Source: Kitasatospora sp. NBC_01250 (GTDB lineage Bacteria; Actinomycetota; Actinomycetes; Streptomycetales; Streptomycetaceae). Taken from it: DNA of 64,000 bases. The notes beneath the pieces were generated by a model. It searched no databases. It was not told the DNA's origin and worked only from the letters and a program-made list of their open reading frames with translations. Positions 16,641 through 25,555 of the stretch are shown here, piece after piece; the stretch's first letter is position 1; every line of letters begins with the position of its first letter. A program made the translations under genes and the position numbers. Where the stretch lies: positions 8,184,001-8,248,000 of the forward strand of contig NZ_CP108476.1 in assembly GCF_036226465.1 (NCBI RefSeq). The letters are read 5' to 3'.

Positions 16641-19600
16641 ATGAGCACCACCAGTCAGTCCACCGGGCCGGACCTGGTCCAGCGGATCCGCTCGCTGCCC
16701 GCCAAGCGCCGGCGCGCGCTGGTGGCGCTGCTCCGGCAGCAGGGCGTCGACCTCGCGGCGCTCGACCGGCTCGACGGCCTCGACGCGCCCGAGCGGCCCG
16801 GCCCGTTGGACGTGCTCGACGCGCTGGACACCATCCCGCGGCTGCCCCGCTCCGCCGAGGAGCCGGTGCGGCTCTCCTTCACCCAGCAGCGGCTCTGGTT
16901 CCTGGCACAGCTGGACGGCTCCAGCGCCGCCTACAACATCCCGATGGCGGTGCGGCTGCGCGGCAGCCTGGACCGCCCGGCGCTGCTGCGCGCGCTGGCG
17001 GCCGTGGTGCAGCGGCACGAGGCGCTGCGCACCCGCTTCGTGGAGCGCGACGGCGTGCCGTACCAGCGGATCGGCGACGGCGGCGGGATCACGGTCGCCG
17101 AGGAGGAGCTGGCCGACCCGGCCGAGCTGACGGAGCTCTGCCGGCAGGAGGCCGCCGCGCCGTTCGACCTGGAGCACGACCCGCTGATCCGGATCCGGCT
17201 GCTGCGACTGGCCGAGCAGGACCACGTGCTGCTGGTGACGATGCACCACGGCGTCTCGGACGGCTGGTCGGTGGGCGTGCTGATCCGGGACGTCACCGCC
17301 CTGTACGGCGCGTTCCACGCGGGGCTGCCCGACCCGCTCGCCCCGCTGCCCGTCCAGTACGCGGACTTCGCCCACTGGCAGCGCGGGCGGCTGGCCGAGG
17401 GTCTGCAGGAGCGCCAGGTCACCTACTGGAAGCAGCAGTTGGCGGGCGTCGAGCCGCGGCTGTCGCTGACCGCCGACCGGGAGCGCCCGGCGGTCAAGAC
17501 CTACCGGGGGGCGCGCGAGAGCCTGCAGTGCCCGGCCGAGCTGCTGCAGCGGCTGCGCCGGGTCGCCGAGGAGCACGATGCCACCCTGTACATGACGCTG
17601 CTGGCGGCCTACAGCATCGTGCTGCACCGCTACACCGACCAGCCCGAGGTGGCGGTCGGCACCGTGGTGGCGGGCCGCAACCGGCTGGAGCTGGAGGGGC
17701 TGATCGGCTTCTTCGCCAACACCCTGGTGATGTGCGCCGACCTCTCCGGCGACCCGGCCTTCCCCGAGTTGCTCGCCCAGGTGAAGCGGACGGCGCTGGC
17801 CGCCTACGAGCACCAGGACGTGCCGTTCGAGGCCGTGGTGGACGCGCTCCAGCTGGAGCGCAGCCTCAGCCACTCGCCCGTCTTCCAGACCATGTTCGTG
17901 CTCCAGCAGGCGCAGACCGAGCGGGTGGCCCGGCTGGGCGGGCTGGAGCTGTCCGCGATCGAGTCGGACGCCGGCGTCACCAAGTTCGACCTCACGCTCG
18001 ACCTGCGGGAGACACCCGACGGCCTGGTGGGCACCGTCGAGTACAACACCGACCTGTTCGACCGGTCCACCATCACCCGCTTCATCGGCCACTACACCGA
18101 GCTGCTGGCCGCCATCGCGGCCGACCCGACGGCGCGGCTGTCCCGGCTCGGCATGATCGGGGCGGCCGAGCGGCGCCAGGTCCTGGAGACCTGGAACGAC
18201 ACCGCGCGCCCGTTCTCGGCCGACCGCTGCCTGCACCAGCTCTTCGAGGACGCGGTGGCGCGCCACCCGGAGCGCATCGCGCTGGTCGAGGACGACCGCT
18301 CCTGGAGCTACGCCGAACTCAACGCCTGGGCCAACCGGATCGCCCACGCGCTGCGCGACCGCGGGATCGGGCCGGACGGGCTGGTCGGCCTGTGCGCGCG
18401 GCGCTCGGCCGAGATGGTGGCCGGCATCCTGGGCAGCCTCAAGGCCGGCGGCGCCTATCTGCCGATCGACCCCGCCCACCCGGCCGCCCGGATCGCCGAG
18501 CTGATCGCCGACTCGGGCACCCGGGTGGTGCTCACCCAGCCGGGGCTGGACACCGAGCCGCTGGCGGCGGCCTCGCTGGTCGTCCTGCACCCCGACGGCC
18601 GGATCCTGGGCGCCGACGGTGACGGTCCGTCTCCCGCCGCAGGCCGCGAGGAGAACCTCCCGGCGGCGGAGCTGGGCCTGACCTCGGAGCACCTGGCGTA
18701 CGTCATCCACACCTCCGGCTCCACCGGGCGCCCCAAGGGCGTGATGATCGAGCACCGGGCGGCGGTCAACCGGATCGAGTGGATGCAGCACGAGTACCGC
18801 CTGACCGAGCACGACGTCGTGCTGCAGAAGACGCCGTTCAGCTTCGACGTCTCGGTCTGGGAGTTCTTCTGGCCGCTGCTGTCCGGCGCCCGGCTGGCCG
18901 TCGCCGAGCCGGGCGGCCACCAGGACCCCGGCTACCTGGTGGAGGCCGTCCAGCGGTTCGGCGTCACCACGCTGCACTTCGTGCCCTCGATGCTGCGCTC
19001 GATGGTGGCCGAGCCCGGCTGGTCCCGGTGCACCTCGGTGCGGCAGGTGTTCTGCAGCGGCGAGGCGCTGCCGCCGGATCTCTGCGCCCGGCACCACGAG
19101 CGCCACAGCGCGCCGCTGCACAACCTCTACGGCCCCACCGAGGCTGCCGTGGACGTCAGTTACTGGCCGGTGCCGGCCGGGCCGCAGCCGCGCCTGGTCC
19201 CGATCGGGCGGCCGATCCAGAACATCCGGCTGCACGTGCTGAACGAGGCGCTGGAGCCGCAGGGCATCGGGTGCGTCGGACAGTTGTACATCGCGGGCGC
19301 CGGCCTGGCCCGCGGCTACCTGCACCAGCCGGAGCTGACCCGCGAGCGGTTCGTGCCCGACCCCTTCGGCGAGGGCCCGGACGCGCGGATGTACCGCACC
19401 GGCGACCTGGCACGGTGGCTGCCGGACGGCACCCTGGAGTACCTCGGCCGGGCCGACGACCAGGTCAAGCTGCGCGGCTTCCGGATCGAACTGGGCGAGA
19501 TCGAGCACCGGTTGGCCGAGCACCCGGCGGTGGCCTCGTGCGCGGTGCTGGTGCGGGAGGACCAGCCGGGCAACCGCCGGCTGGTGGCGTACACCGTGCT

Positions 19601-22600
19601 GACCGACCAGGGCGCCGCCGAGCCGGCCGCTTCCGATTCCGCCGCCGCCGGACTCCGGGCCGAGCTGGTGCGCCACCTGGAGCGCGCGCTGCCCGAGTAC
19701 ATGGTGCCCAGCGCCTTCGTGACGCTGCCCGAGCTGCCCGTCACCGCGCACGGCAAGCTCGACCGCAAGGCGCTGCCCGCCCCCGGCATCGACGCCTTCG
19801 CCCAGCGTGCCTACACCGCCCCGAGCACCCCGACCGAGCGGCTGCTGGCCGGTCTCTGGGCCGAGCTGCTGGGCTTCGACGAGGCCCGGATCGGCGCCGA
19901 GGACAACTTCTTCGCCCTGGGCGGCCACTCGCTGCTGATCACCGTGCTGCTGGCCAGGCTCGGCGAGCTCGGCCGGCGGACCACCGTGCGCGCCGTGTTC
20001 GGCGCCGGCACGCTCGCGGAGCTGGCGGCCCGGATCGACCAGGACGAGGCCGTGGCGCAGTACACCGCCCCGCCGAACCTGATCCCGCCGGGGTGCGAGG
20101 AGCTCACCCCCGAGCTGCTCCCGCTGATCGACCTGAGCCGGCAGCAGCTCGACGCGATCGTGGCCGCGGTGCCCGGCGGCGCGCCGAACATCCAGGACGT
20201 CTACCCGCTGGTCTCCACCCAGGAGGGCATCCTCTTCCACCACCTGATGGACCCGGACCAGGACCCGTACCTGGTCTCCACCCTCTACGTCGCCGAGGAC
20301 GAGGCCGCCTGCACCGCGTTCACCCGGGCGCTGCAGGCGGTGATCGACCGGCACGACGTGATGCGCACCGCCGTGCTCACCAGCGGCCTGCCCGCGCCCG
20401 TGCAGGTGGTGCACCGCACCGCCGAACTGCCCGTGCAGCGCGTGCTGCTGGAGCCCGGCGAGGACGCCGAGCAGCAGGCCCGCGCCCTGCTGAACGCCTT
20501 CGGCCGGATGCCGCTGGAGCGCGCCCCGCTGCTGCGGCTGCTGGTCGCCGAGGACCCGGGATCGCCGCGCCGCTACCTGCTGCTCAACGCCCACCACCTG
20601 ATCGAGGACGCCACCTCGCTGCGGCTCACCCTCGAAGAGCTCGGCCTGCACCTGGCGGGCCGCACCGGGCTGCTGGCACCGCCCGCGCCCTACCGCGACT
20701 TCGTCGCGCACACCCTGCGGCACCAGGAGCCCGAGGCGGTCACGGAGTACTTCCGCGGCGTGCTCGGCGACCTCACCGAGCCGACCACGCCGTTCGGCCT
20801 GACCGACGTGCGCGGCAACGGCAGCCGGGTGCGCCAGCTGCGCCGCACGCTGCCCGCCCCGCTCACCGAGGAGCTGCGCGCGCAGGGCCGGCGCCTGCGG
20901 CTGAGCCCGGCCTGCCTCTTCCACGCCGCCTGGGCGTGCGTGGTGGCCGCCGCCGCGGGGCGCGACGACGTGGTCTTCGGCGCCGTGCTCTCCGGCCGCC
21001 TGCAGGGCGTGCCCGGGGTGGAGCGGATGCTCGGCAACTTCATCAACACGCTGCCGCTGCGGGCCAGGCTGGCCGGCCGCACGGTGCACGAGCTGATCGC
21101 CGAGGTGGACGCCGGGCTGCGCGACCTGATCGTCCACGAGCAGAGCCCGCTGAGCCTGGCGCAGCGCTGCAGCGGGATGGCGGGCGACGCGCCGCTGTTC
21201 AGCGCGGTGGTCAACTTCCGGCACTTCGAGCCCGGCGGCGGTGCCGAGCCCGCGCCCACCATCAACGACGCCGGGGTGCGCTTCCTGGCGGCCGGGGACG
21301 CGATCAACTACCCGGTCACCGTCTCGCTCGACGACTTCGGCAGCGAACTGTCGCTGGAGGTCCAGGTGGACGGCGCGGTGCTCCCCGAGGCGCTCGCCGA
21401 CCACGTCGAGCGCGCGCTCGCCGGGATCGTCGCCGCGCTGGCCGAGGGCGACGGCGACCGCACCGCGGCGCTGGACATCGACGTGCTGCCCGCCGCCGAG
21501 CGCCACCGGCTGCTGACCGAGTGGCGGGGCGCCGCGCACCGGGCGGCCGAGCCGACCCTGACGGCCGCCTTCGAGGCGCAGGTGGCGCGCACCCCGGAGC
21601 GGACCGCGCTGGTCTTCGAGGACCAGGAGCTCAGCTACGCGGAGTTCAACGCGCGCGCCAACCGGCTCGCGCACTGGCTGATCGAGCAGGGCGCCGGCCC
21701 CGAGCAGCTGGTGGCGATAAGGCTGCCGCGCTCCGTCGAGCTGGTGACCGCCGTCTACGCGGTGCTCAAGACGGGGGCTGCGTACCTGCCGATCGAGCCC
21801 GACCTGCCGCAGGAGCGGGTGGACGGCATCTTCGCCGACTGCAAGCCGCTGCTCGTGCTGGACCAGGAGCTGCCGGACACCGCCGGGCGGCCCGGCACCG
21901 ACCCCGGTGTCGCGGTGACCGGCGAGCACACCGCGTACGTGCTCTACACCTCCGGCTCCACCGGCCGGCCCAAGGGCGTGATGGTCCCGCACCGGTCCGG
22001 GACGAACTGGCTGGCCTGGAACCAGCGCCGCTACCGCCTGGGCGAACAGGGGCGACTGCTGCTGAAGACCTCGGTCGGCTTCGACATCTCGGTGCCGGAG
22101 CTGTTCTGGCCGCTCCAGGTCGGTGGCGCGCTGGTGATCGCCCGTCCGGACGGCCACCGGGACCCGGCCTACCTGGCCCGGCTGATCCGTGAACAGCGGG
22201 TCACCGACGTCTACTTCGCGCCGTCCATGCTCGCCGCCTTCCTCGCCGAGCCGGACGCGGCCCACTGCACCGAGCTGCGCCGGGTGGAGGCCGTGGGCGA
22301 GGCGCTGCCCGTGGAGCTGGCCGAACGGCTCGCGCGGGCCCTGCCCGCGGTGGAGCTGTTCAACGGCTACGGGCCCACCGAGGCCGGCGCCGTCACCGCC
22401 TGGCAGTACCGCGCGGAGCCGGAGGCCACCGGCGTGCCGATCGGCTCGGTGGTCGACAACACCCGGGTGTACGTGCTGGATCCGGCGCTGCGGTTGGCGC
22501 CGACGGGCGCGGCCGGCGAGCTGTACATCGCGGGCGAGGGCCTGGCCCGCGGCTACCTCGACCGCCCGGAGCTGACCGCCGAGCGCTTCGTGGCCGACCC

Positions 22601-24707
22601 CTTCACCCCCGGCGCGCGAATGTACCGCACCGGCGACCTGGTCAGGTGGCGCTCCGACGGCGTGCTCGACTACCTCGGCCGCGCGGACGACCAGGTCAAG
22701 GTGCGCGGCTTCCGCGTCGAGCCGGACGAGATCGCGAGCGCGCTGCTCGGCCACCCCGCGGTGGGCGCGGCCGTGGTGGTGCCGCGCGGGTCGGCGGAGG
22801 CCGTCTCGCTGGTCGGCTACCTGAGCCCCGCGCCGCAGTGGCTCGCGGAGCAGGACGGCGAGGACGGCGAGGACGGCAAGCACAGCGAGGACGGCGAAGG
22901 CAGCGCGGGCGGCGAAGGCGCCGCGGGCGGCCCGGAACTGGCCCGGCGGCTCAAGGAGTACCTGGCCGGGCGGCTGCCGCACTACATGGTCCCCGGCGTC
23001 CTCGTGGTGCTGGACGAGCTGCCGGTCACGCCCAACGGCAAGATCGACAAGCGGGCGCTGCCCGCACCGGCCGAGAGCGACCTGGCCCAGCAGGTCTACC
23101 TCGCCCCGCGCACCGTGGCCGAGCGCACCCTGTGCCGGATCATCGCGGAGCTGCTCGGGCTGAGCCGGGTCGGGGTGCGCGACAGCTTCCTCGACCTCGG
23201 CGGGCACTCGCTGCTGGCCACCAGGCTCACCCTGCGGGCCCGGCAGGAGACCGGCGCGGAGCTGCCGCTCCAACTGGTCCTCACCGGGGCCACGGTGGAG
23301 CGGATGGCCCGGGCGCTGGAGCAGGCGGCGCCCGCCGAGCGGGAGAGCGTGCCACTGCTGCCCGCCGCCGGACAGGCGGACGAGGAGGCGCCGCTGGCCC
23401 TGCAGCAGAGCGACCTGTGGTTCCTGAACCGGCCCGCCCACCTGGGTGCCGCGCACGACAACGTGCAGATGGCCTTCCGGATCGAGGGCCGACTGGACCG
23501 CGAGGCCTACGCGCGCGCCGTGCGGGCCCTGGTCGAACGCCACGCCGTGCTGCGCACCGGCTACCTGGTGCGCGCGTCGGGCGTCACCCAACGCGTGCAC
23601 CCGGTCGACGGTTTCACGGTCGACGTCCTGCCGGTCGAGCCGGCGGCCGTGCAGCCGTGGCTGCGGGCCGAGCGGGCCCGCCCCTTCGCCCCGCAGGGCC
23701 ACCACCAGCTCCGGGCCCACCTGCTGGCGCTGGGCGAGGAGGAGCACATCGCCGTGCTCAGCCGGCCCTGGGGTGTCTTCGACGGCTGGTCGGTCAACCT
23801 GGTGCTGAGCGAACTGCTCAGCCTCTACCAGGCGTTCAGCCAGGGCGAGGAGCCGGGCCTGGCACCGCTGCCGCTGCAGTACACCGACTTCGCCCGCTGG
23901 CAGCGCGGCGTCCTGGACGCGGCCGAGCTCGACCGCCAGCAGGACTACTGGCGGCGGCAGTTGGCCGGACTGCCGGGCTGCCTGGCACTGCGCACCGACT
24001 ACCCGCGCCCCGAGGTGAAGTCCTACCAGGGCGCCTCGGTCGCCTTCGGGGTGCCGCTCGACCTGCTCGGCGGGCTCCGGCAGCTGGCCAAGGAGCACGG
24101 CGCCACGCTGTACCAGCTGCTGCTCTCGGCCTTCGCCGTGCTGCTCGGCGCGCACACCGAGCCGGGCCGGGGCAGCGAGCTGGCGATCGGCACCGCGGTC
24201 ACCAACCGGCCGAGGGCCGAACTGGACCAGCTGGTGGGCTACTTCGTCAACACCCTGGTGCTGCGGCTGGACCCGGCCGGGCACCGCACCTTCACCGAGC
24301 TGCTGGCGCAGGTCAGGCAGGTGACGGCCGAGGCCCACGAGCACAAGGACCTGCCCTTCGCCGACCTGGTCCGGGAGTTGGCACCGGCACCCGACCCGGC
24401 CCACCCACCGCTCTGCCAGGTGGTGTTCAACCTGCTGCCGGGCACCGCGGCGGCCACCGGCGGCGCCGGCGGGCCGGGTGCACTCGCGGTCCACCCGCTG
24501 GCCTTCGACTCCGGCACCACGCGCTACGACCTCAACCTGGTGGCCCAGGAGGGGGAGGAGGGCCTGCACGGCTACCTGGAGTACAGCACCGACCTCTTCG
24601 CGCCCGGCACGGCCGAGCGCCTGGCACGGGCCTACGAGCGGCTGCTGCGGGAGGTCGTGGCCACCCCGGACTCCGAGGTGGCCCTGCTGTCGCAGCAGGC
24701 CGGGTAG
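16641..24707 (+). CDS. NRPS: C-A(Ser)-PCP-C-A(?)-PCP-C
   Basis: A 2,688-aa two-module peptide synthetase with an extra terminal C domain. Order by nucleotide: C1 16870-18170 (MHHGVSDGW); A1 18250-19770; PCP1 near 19830-20050 (LGGHSLL); C2 20180-21510 (HHLIEDA); A2 21560-23060; PCP2 23110-23320 (LGGHSLL); C3 23390-24700, where HHxxxDG reads RPWGVFDG. By alignment to the GrsA pocket positions, A1 gives DVWHFSLVDK, a standard serine code. A2 gives DIPYEVGAVK, which I do not recognise. There is no thioesterase, so release must use C3 or another enzyme, such as the C5N amide synthetase. ATG has GGAGGGGA upstream. It is cotranscribed with the PKS that ends in KS0-PCP. Confidence 0.92.
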   Translation: MSTTSQSTGPDLVQRIRSLPAKRRRALVALLRQQGVDLAALDRLDGLDAPERPGPLDVLDALDTIPRLPRSAEEPVRLSFTQQRLWFLAQLDGSSAAYNIPMAVRLRGSLDRPALLRALAAVVQRHEALRTRFVERDGVPYQRIGDGGGITVAEEELADPAELTELCRQEAAAPFDLEHDPLIRIRLLRLAEQDHVLLVTMHHGVSDGWSVGVLIRDVTALYGAFHAGLPDPLAPLPVQYADFAHWQRGRLAEGLQERQVTYWKQQLAGVEPRLSLTADRERPAVKTYRGARESLQCPAELLQRLRRVAEEHDATLYMTLLAAYSIVLHRYTDQPEVAVGTVVAGRNRLELEGLIGFFANTLVMCADLSGDPAFPELLAQVKRTALAAYEHQDVPFEAVVDALQLERSLSHSPVFQTMFVLQQAQTERVARLGGLELSAIESDAGVTKFDLTLDLRETPDGLVGTVEYNTDLFDRSTITRFIGHYTELLAAIAADPTARLSRLGMIGAAERRQVLETWNDTARPFSADRCLHQLFEDAVARHPERIALVEDDRSWSYAELNAWANRIAHALRDRGIGPDGLVGLCARRSAEMVAGILGSLKAGGAYLPIDPAHPAARIAELIADSGTRVVLTQPGLDTEPLAAASLVVLHPDGRILGADGDGPSPAAGREENLPAAELGLTSEHLAYVIHTSGSTGRPKGVMIEHRAAVNRIEWMQHEYRLTEHDVVLQKTPFSFDVSVWEFFWPLLSGARLAVAEPGGHQDPGYLVEAVQRFGVTTLHFVPSMLRSMVAEPGWSRCTSVRQVFCSGEALPPDLCARHHERHSAPLHNLYGPTEAAVDVSYWPVPAGPQPRLVPIGRPIQNIRLHVLNEALEPQGIGCVGQLYIAGAGLARGYLHQPELTRERFVPDPFGEGPDARMYRTGDLARWLPDGTLEYLGRADDQVKLRGFRIELGEIEHRLAEHPAVASCAVLVREDQPGNRRLVAYTVLTDQGAAEPAASDSAAAGLRAELVRHLERALPEYMVPSAFVTLPELPVTAHGKLDRKALPAPGIDAFAQRAYTAPSTPTERLLAGLWAELLGFDEARIGAEDNFFALGGHSLLITVLLARLGELGRRTTVRAVFGAGTLAELAARIDQDEAVAQYTAPPNLIPPGCEELTPELLPLIDLSRQQLDAIVAAVPGGAPNIQDVYPLVSTQEGILFHHLMDPDQDPYLVSTLYVAEDEAACTAFTRALQAVIDRHDVMRTAVLTSGLPAPVQVVHRTAELPVQRVLLEPGEDAEQQARALLNAFGRMPLERAPLLRLLVAEDPGSPRRYLLLNAHHLIEDATSLRLTLEELGLHLAGRTGLLAPPAPYRDFVAHTLRHQEPEAVTEYFRGVLGDLTEPTTPFGLTDVRGNGSRVRQLRRTLPAPLTEELRAQGRRLRLSPACLFHAAWACVVAAAAGRDDVVFGAVLSGRLQGVPGVERMLGNFINTLPLRARLAGRTVHELIAEVDAGLRDLIVHEQSPLSLAQRCSGMAGDAPLFSAVVNFRHFEPGGGAEPAPTINDAGVRFLAAGDAINYPVTVSLDDFGSELSLEVQVDGAVLPEALADHVERALAGIVAALAEGDGDRTAALDIDVLPAAERHRLLTEWRGAAHRAAEPTLTAAFEAQVARTPERTALVFEDQELSYAEFNARANRLAHWLIEQGAGPEQLVAIRLPRSVELVTAVYAVLKTGAAYLPIEPDLPQERVDGIFADCKPLLVLDQELPDTAGRPGTDPGVAVTGEHTAYVLYTSGSTGRPKGVMVPHRSGTNWLAWNQRRYRLGEQGRLLLKTSVGFDISVPELFWPLQVGGALVIARPDGHRDPAYLARLIREQRVTDVYFAPSMLAAFLAEPDAAHCTELRRVEAVGEALPVELAERLARALPAVELFNGYGPTEAGAVTAWQYRAEPEATGVPIGSVVDNTRVYVLDPALRLAPTGAAGELYIAGEGLARGYLDRPELTAERFVADPFTPGARMYRTGDLVRWRSDGVLDYLGRADDQVKVRGFRVEPDEIASALLGHPAVGAAVVVPRGSAEAVSLVGYLSPAPQWLAEQDGEDGEDGKHSEDGEGSAGGEGAAGGPELARRLKEYLAGRLPHYMVPGVLVVLDELPVTPNGKIDKRALPAPAESDLAQQVYLAPRTVAERTLCRIIAELLGLSRVGVRDSFLDLGGHSLLATRLTLRARQETGAELPLQLVLTGATVERMARALEQAAPAERESVPLLPAAGQADEEAPLALQQSDLWFLNRPAHLGAAHDNVQMAFRIEGRLDREAYARAVRALVERHAVLRTGYLVRASGVTQRVHPVDGFTVDVLPVEPAAVQPWLRAERARPFAPQGHHQLRAHLLALGEEEHIAVLSRPWGVFDGWSVNLVLSELLSLYQAFSQGEEPGLAPLPLQYTDFARWQRGVLDAAELDRQQDYWRRQLAGLPGCLALRTDYPRPEVKSYQGASVAFGVPLDLLGGLRQLAKEHGATLYQLLLSAFAVLLGAHTEPGRGSELAIGTAVTNRPRAELDQLVGYFVNTLVLRLDPAGHRTFTELLAQVRQVTAEAHEHKDLPFADLVRELAPAPDPAHPPLCQVVFNLLPGTAAATGGAGGPGALAVHPLAFDSGTTRYDLNLVAQEGEEGLHGYLEYSTDLFAPGTAERLARAYERLLREVVATPDSEVALLSQQAG

Positions 24708-24715
24708 CCCGACCC

Positions 24716-24749
24716 GGCCGCGGTCCCGGGCCGCACCGGGACCGCGGCC
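24716..24749 (+). terminator. Strong hairpin after the NRPS gene
   Basis: A 14-bp perfect stem (GGCCGCGGTCCCGG, 24716-24729, with its complement at 24736-24749) around a 6-nt loop begins 9 nt after the NRPS stop. There is no U-tract, as is common in streptomycetes. It probably ends or attenuates the PKS-NRPS transcript before the LuxR gene. Confidence 0.7.
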
Positions 24750-24761
24750 GGCCGCAGCACC

Positions 24762-24801
24762 ACCGTCACGGACACCACGACCGTCACGACCACCGTCACG
24801 A
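24762..24801. repeat. Three ACCGTCACG direct repeats upstream of the LuxR gene
   Basis: ACCGTCACG occurs at about 24762-24770, 24780-24788 and 24792-24800, within the 160-bp gap before the LuxR-type gene. Spaced copies upstream of a regulator could be its binding sites or those of a higher regulator. Confidence 0.45.
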
Positions 24802-24871
24802 CCCACGATCCACCGAGCAGCGATCCACTCGGATCAGCGAACCACCCAGAACCACCCGAAGGAGCCTCACA

Positions 24872-25549
24872 TTGGCGAGTCAGGCGATCGATGCCGGGGA
24901 GCGCATCGCCCTGGTCATCAAGAAGACGATTCACCGCTACGGCATCGAGGGCATGCTCCGCTCGACCGTCCGCACCGCCTCGGTGCGCCATCTGGGCTTC
25001 GGCGGCGACTCCATCCACGGGTGCGAGGGGGAGCGGCTGGACCTCCTGCTCGCGGCGGCGGCCGACCTGGAGCCCGAGCACACCCGCGACGCGGTGCGCG
25101 GGCTCTGCGAGGACGGACCCGGCCTGCTGCTGCTGGTCGACGGGCCGGACGCGCTGGACGCGCCGTGGATGGCGGCCTGCGGCGCGCAGGGCTTCCTGGA
25201 CTGGTCGGAGCTGGAGCCGCGGACCCTCGCGGACGCGGTCGGCGACGTCATGGCGGGCAAGTTCTACGTGTCGGCGAGCCTGGCCCAGCGGCTGGTCATG
25301 CGGGCGGCGCGGGTGCCGCAGGCCGGCCCGCCGCAGCCGGTCCCGGCCGGGGCCGCGCTGACGCCCCGGGAGCTGCAGGTGCTGCGGCTGGTCGCGGACG
25401 GCCTGAGCAACAAGCAGGTCTCCCGGCGGCTGCTGATCTCCGAGCACGGGGTGAAGCGGCTGGTGGGCAACATCCTGGCCAAGCTGAACTGCCCCAACCG
25501 CACGCTCGCCGCGGTCCGGGCCAGGGACGTGGGGCTGCTGCCGGTGTGA
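24872..25549 (+). CDS. LuxR-family (GerE HTH) pathway regulator
   Basis: A 225-aa transcription factor with a C-terminal LuxR/GerE helix-turn-helix (LTPRELQVLRLVADGLSNKQ from residue about 165, then RRLLISEHGVKRLVGNILAKL). The N-terminal about 150 residues are predicted alpha/beta and may be a degenerate receiver domain; no convincing phospho-Asp pocket is visible, so it may be an atypical response regulator. The start is TTG at 24872, 7 nt after AAGGAG; no ATG or GTG fits better. It is the only regulator inside the cluster and probably activates the PKS and tailoring operons. It converges with the acyl-CoA ligase gene, with 6 bp between the stops. Confidence 0.82.
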   Translation: MASQAIDAGERIALVIKKTIHRYGIEGMLRSTVRTASVRHLGFGGDSIHGCEGERLDLLLAAAADLEPEHTRDAVRGLCEDGPGLLLLVDGPDALDAPWMAACGAQGFLDWSELEPRTLADAVGDVMAGKFYVSASLAQRLVMRAARVPQAGPPQPVPAGAALTPRELQVLRLVADGLSNKQVSRRLLISEHGVKRLVGNILAKLNCPNRTLAAVRARDVGLLPV

Positions 25550-25555
25550 ACCCGT

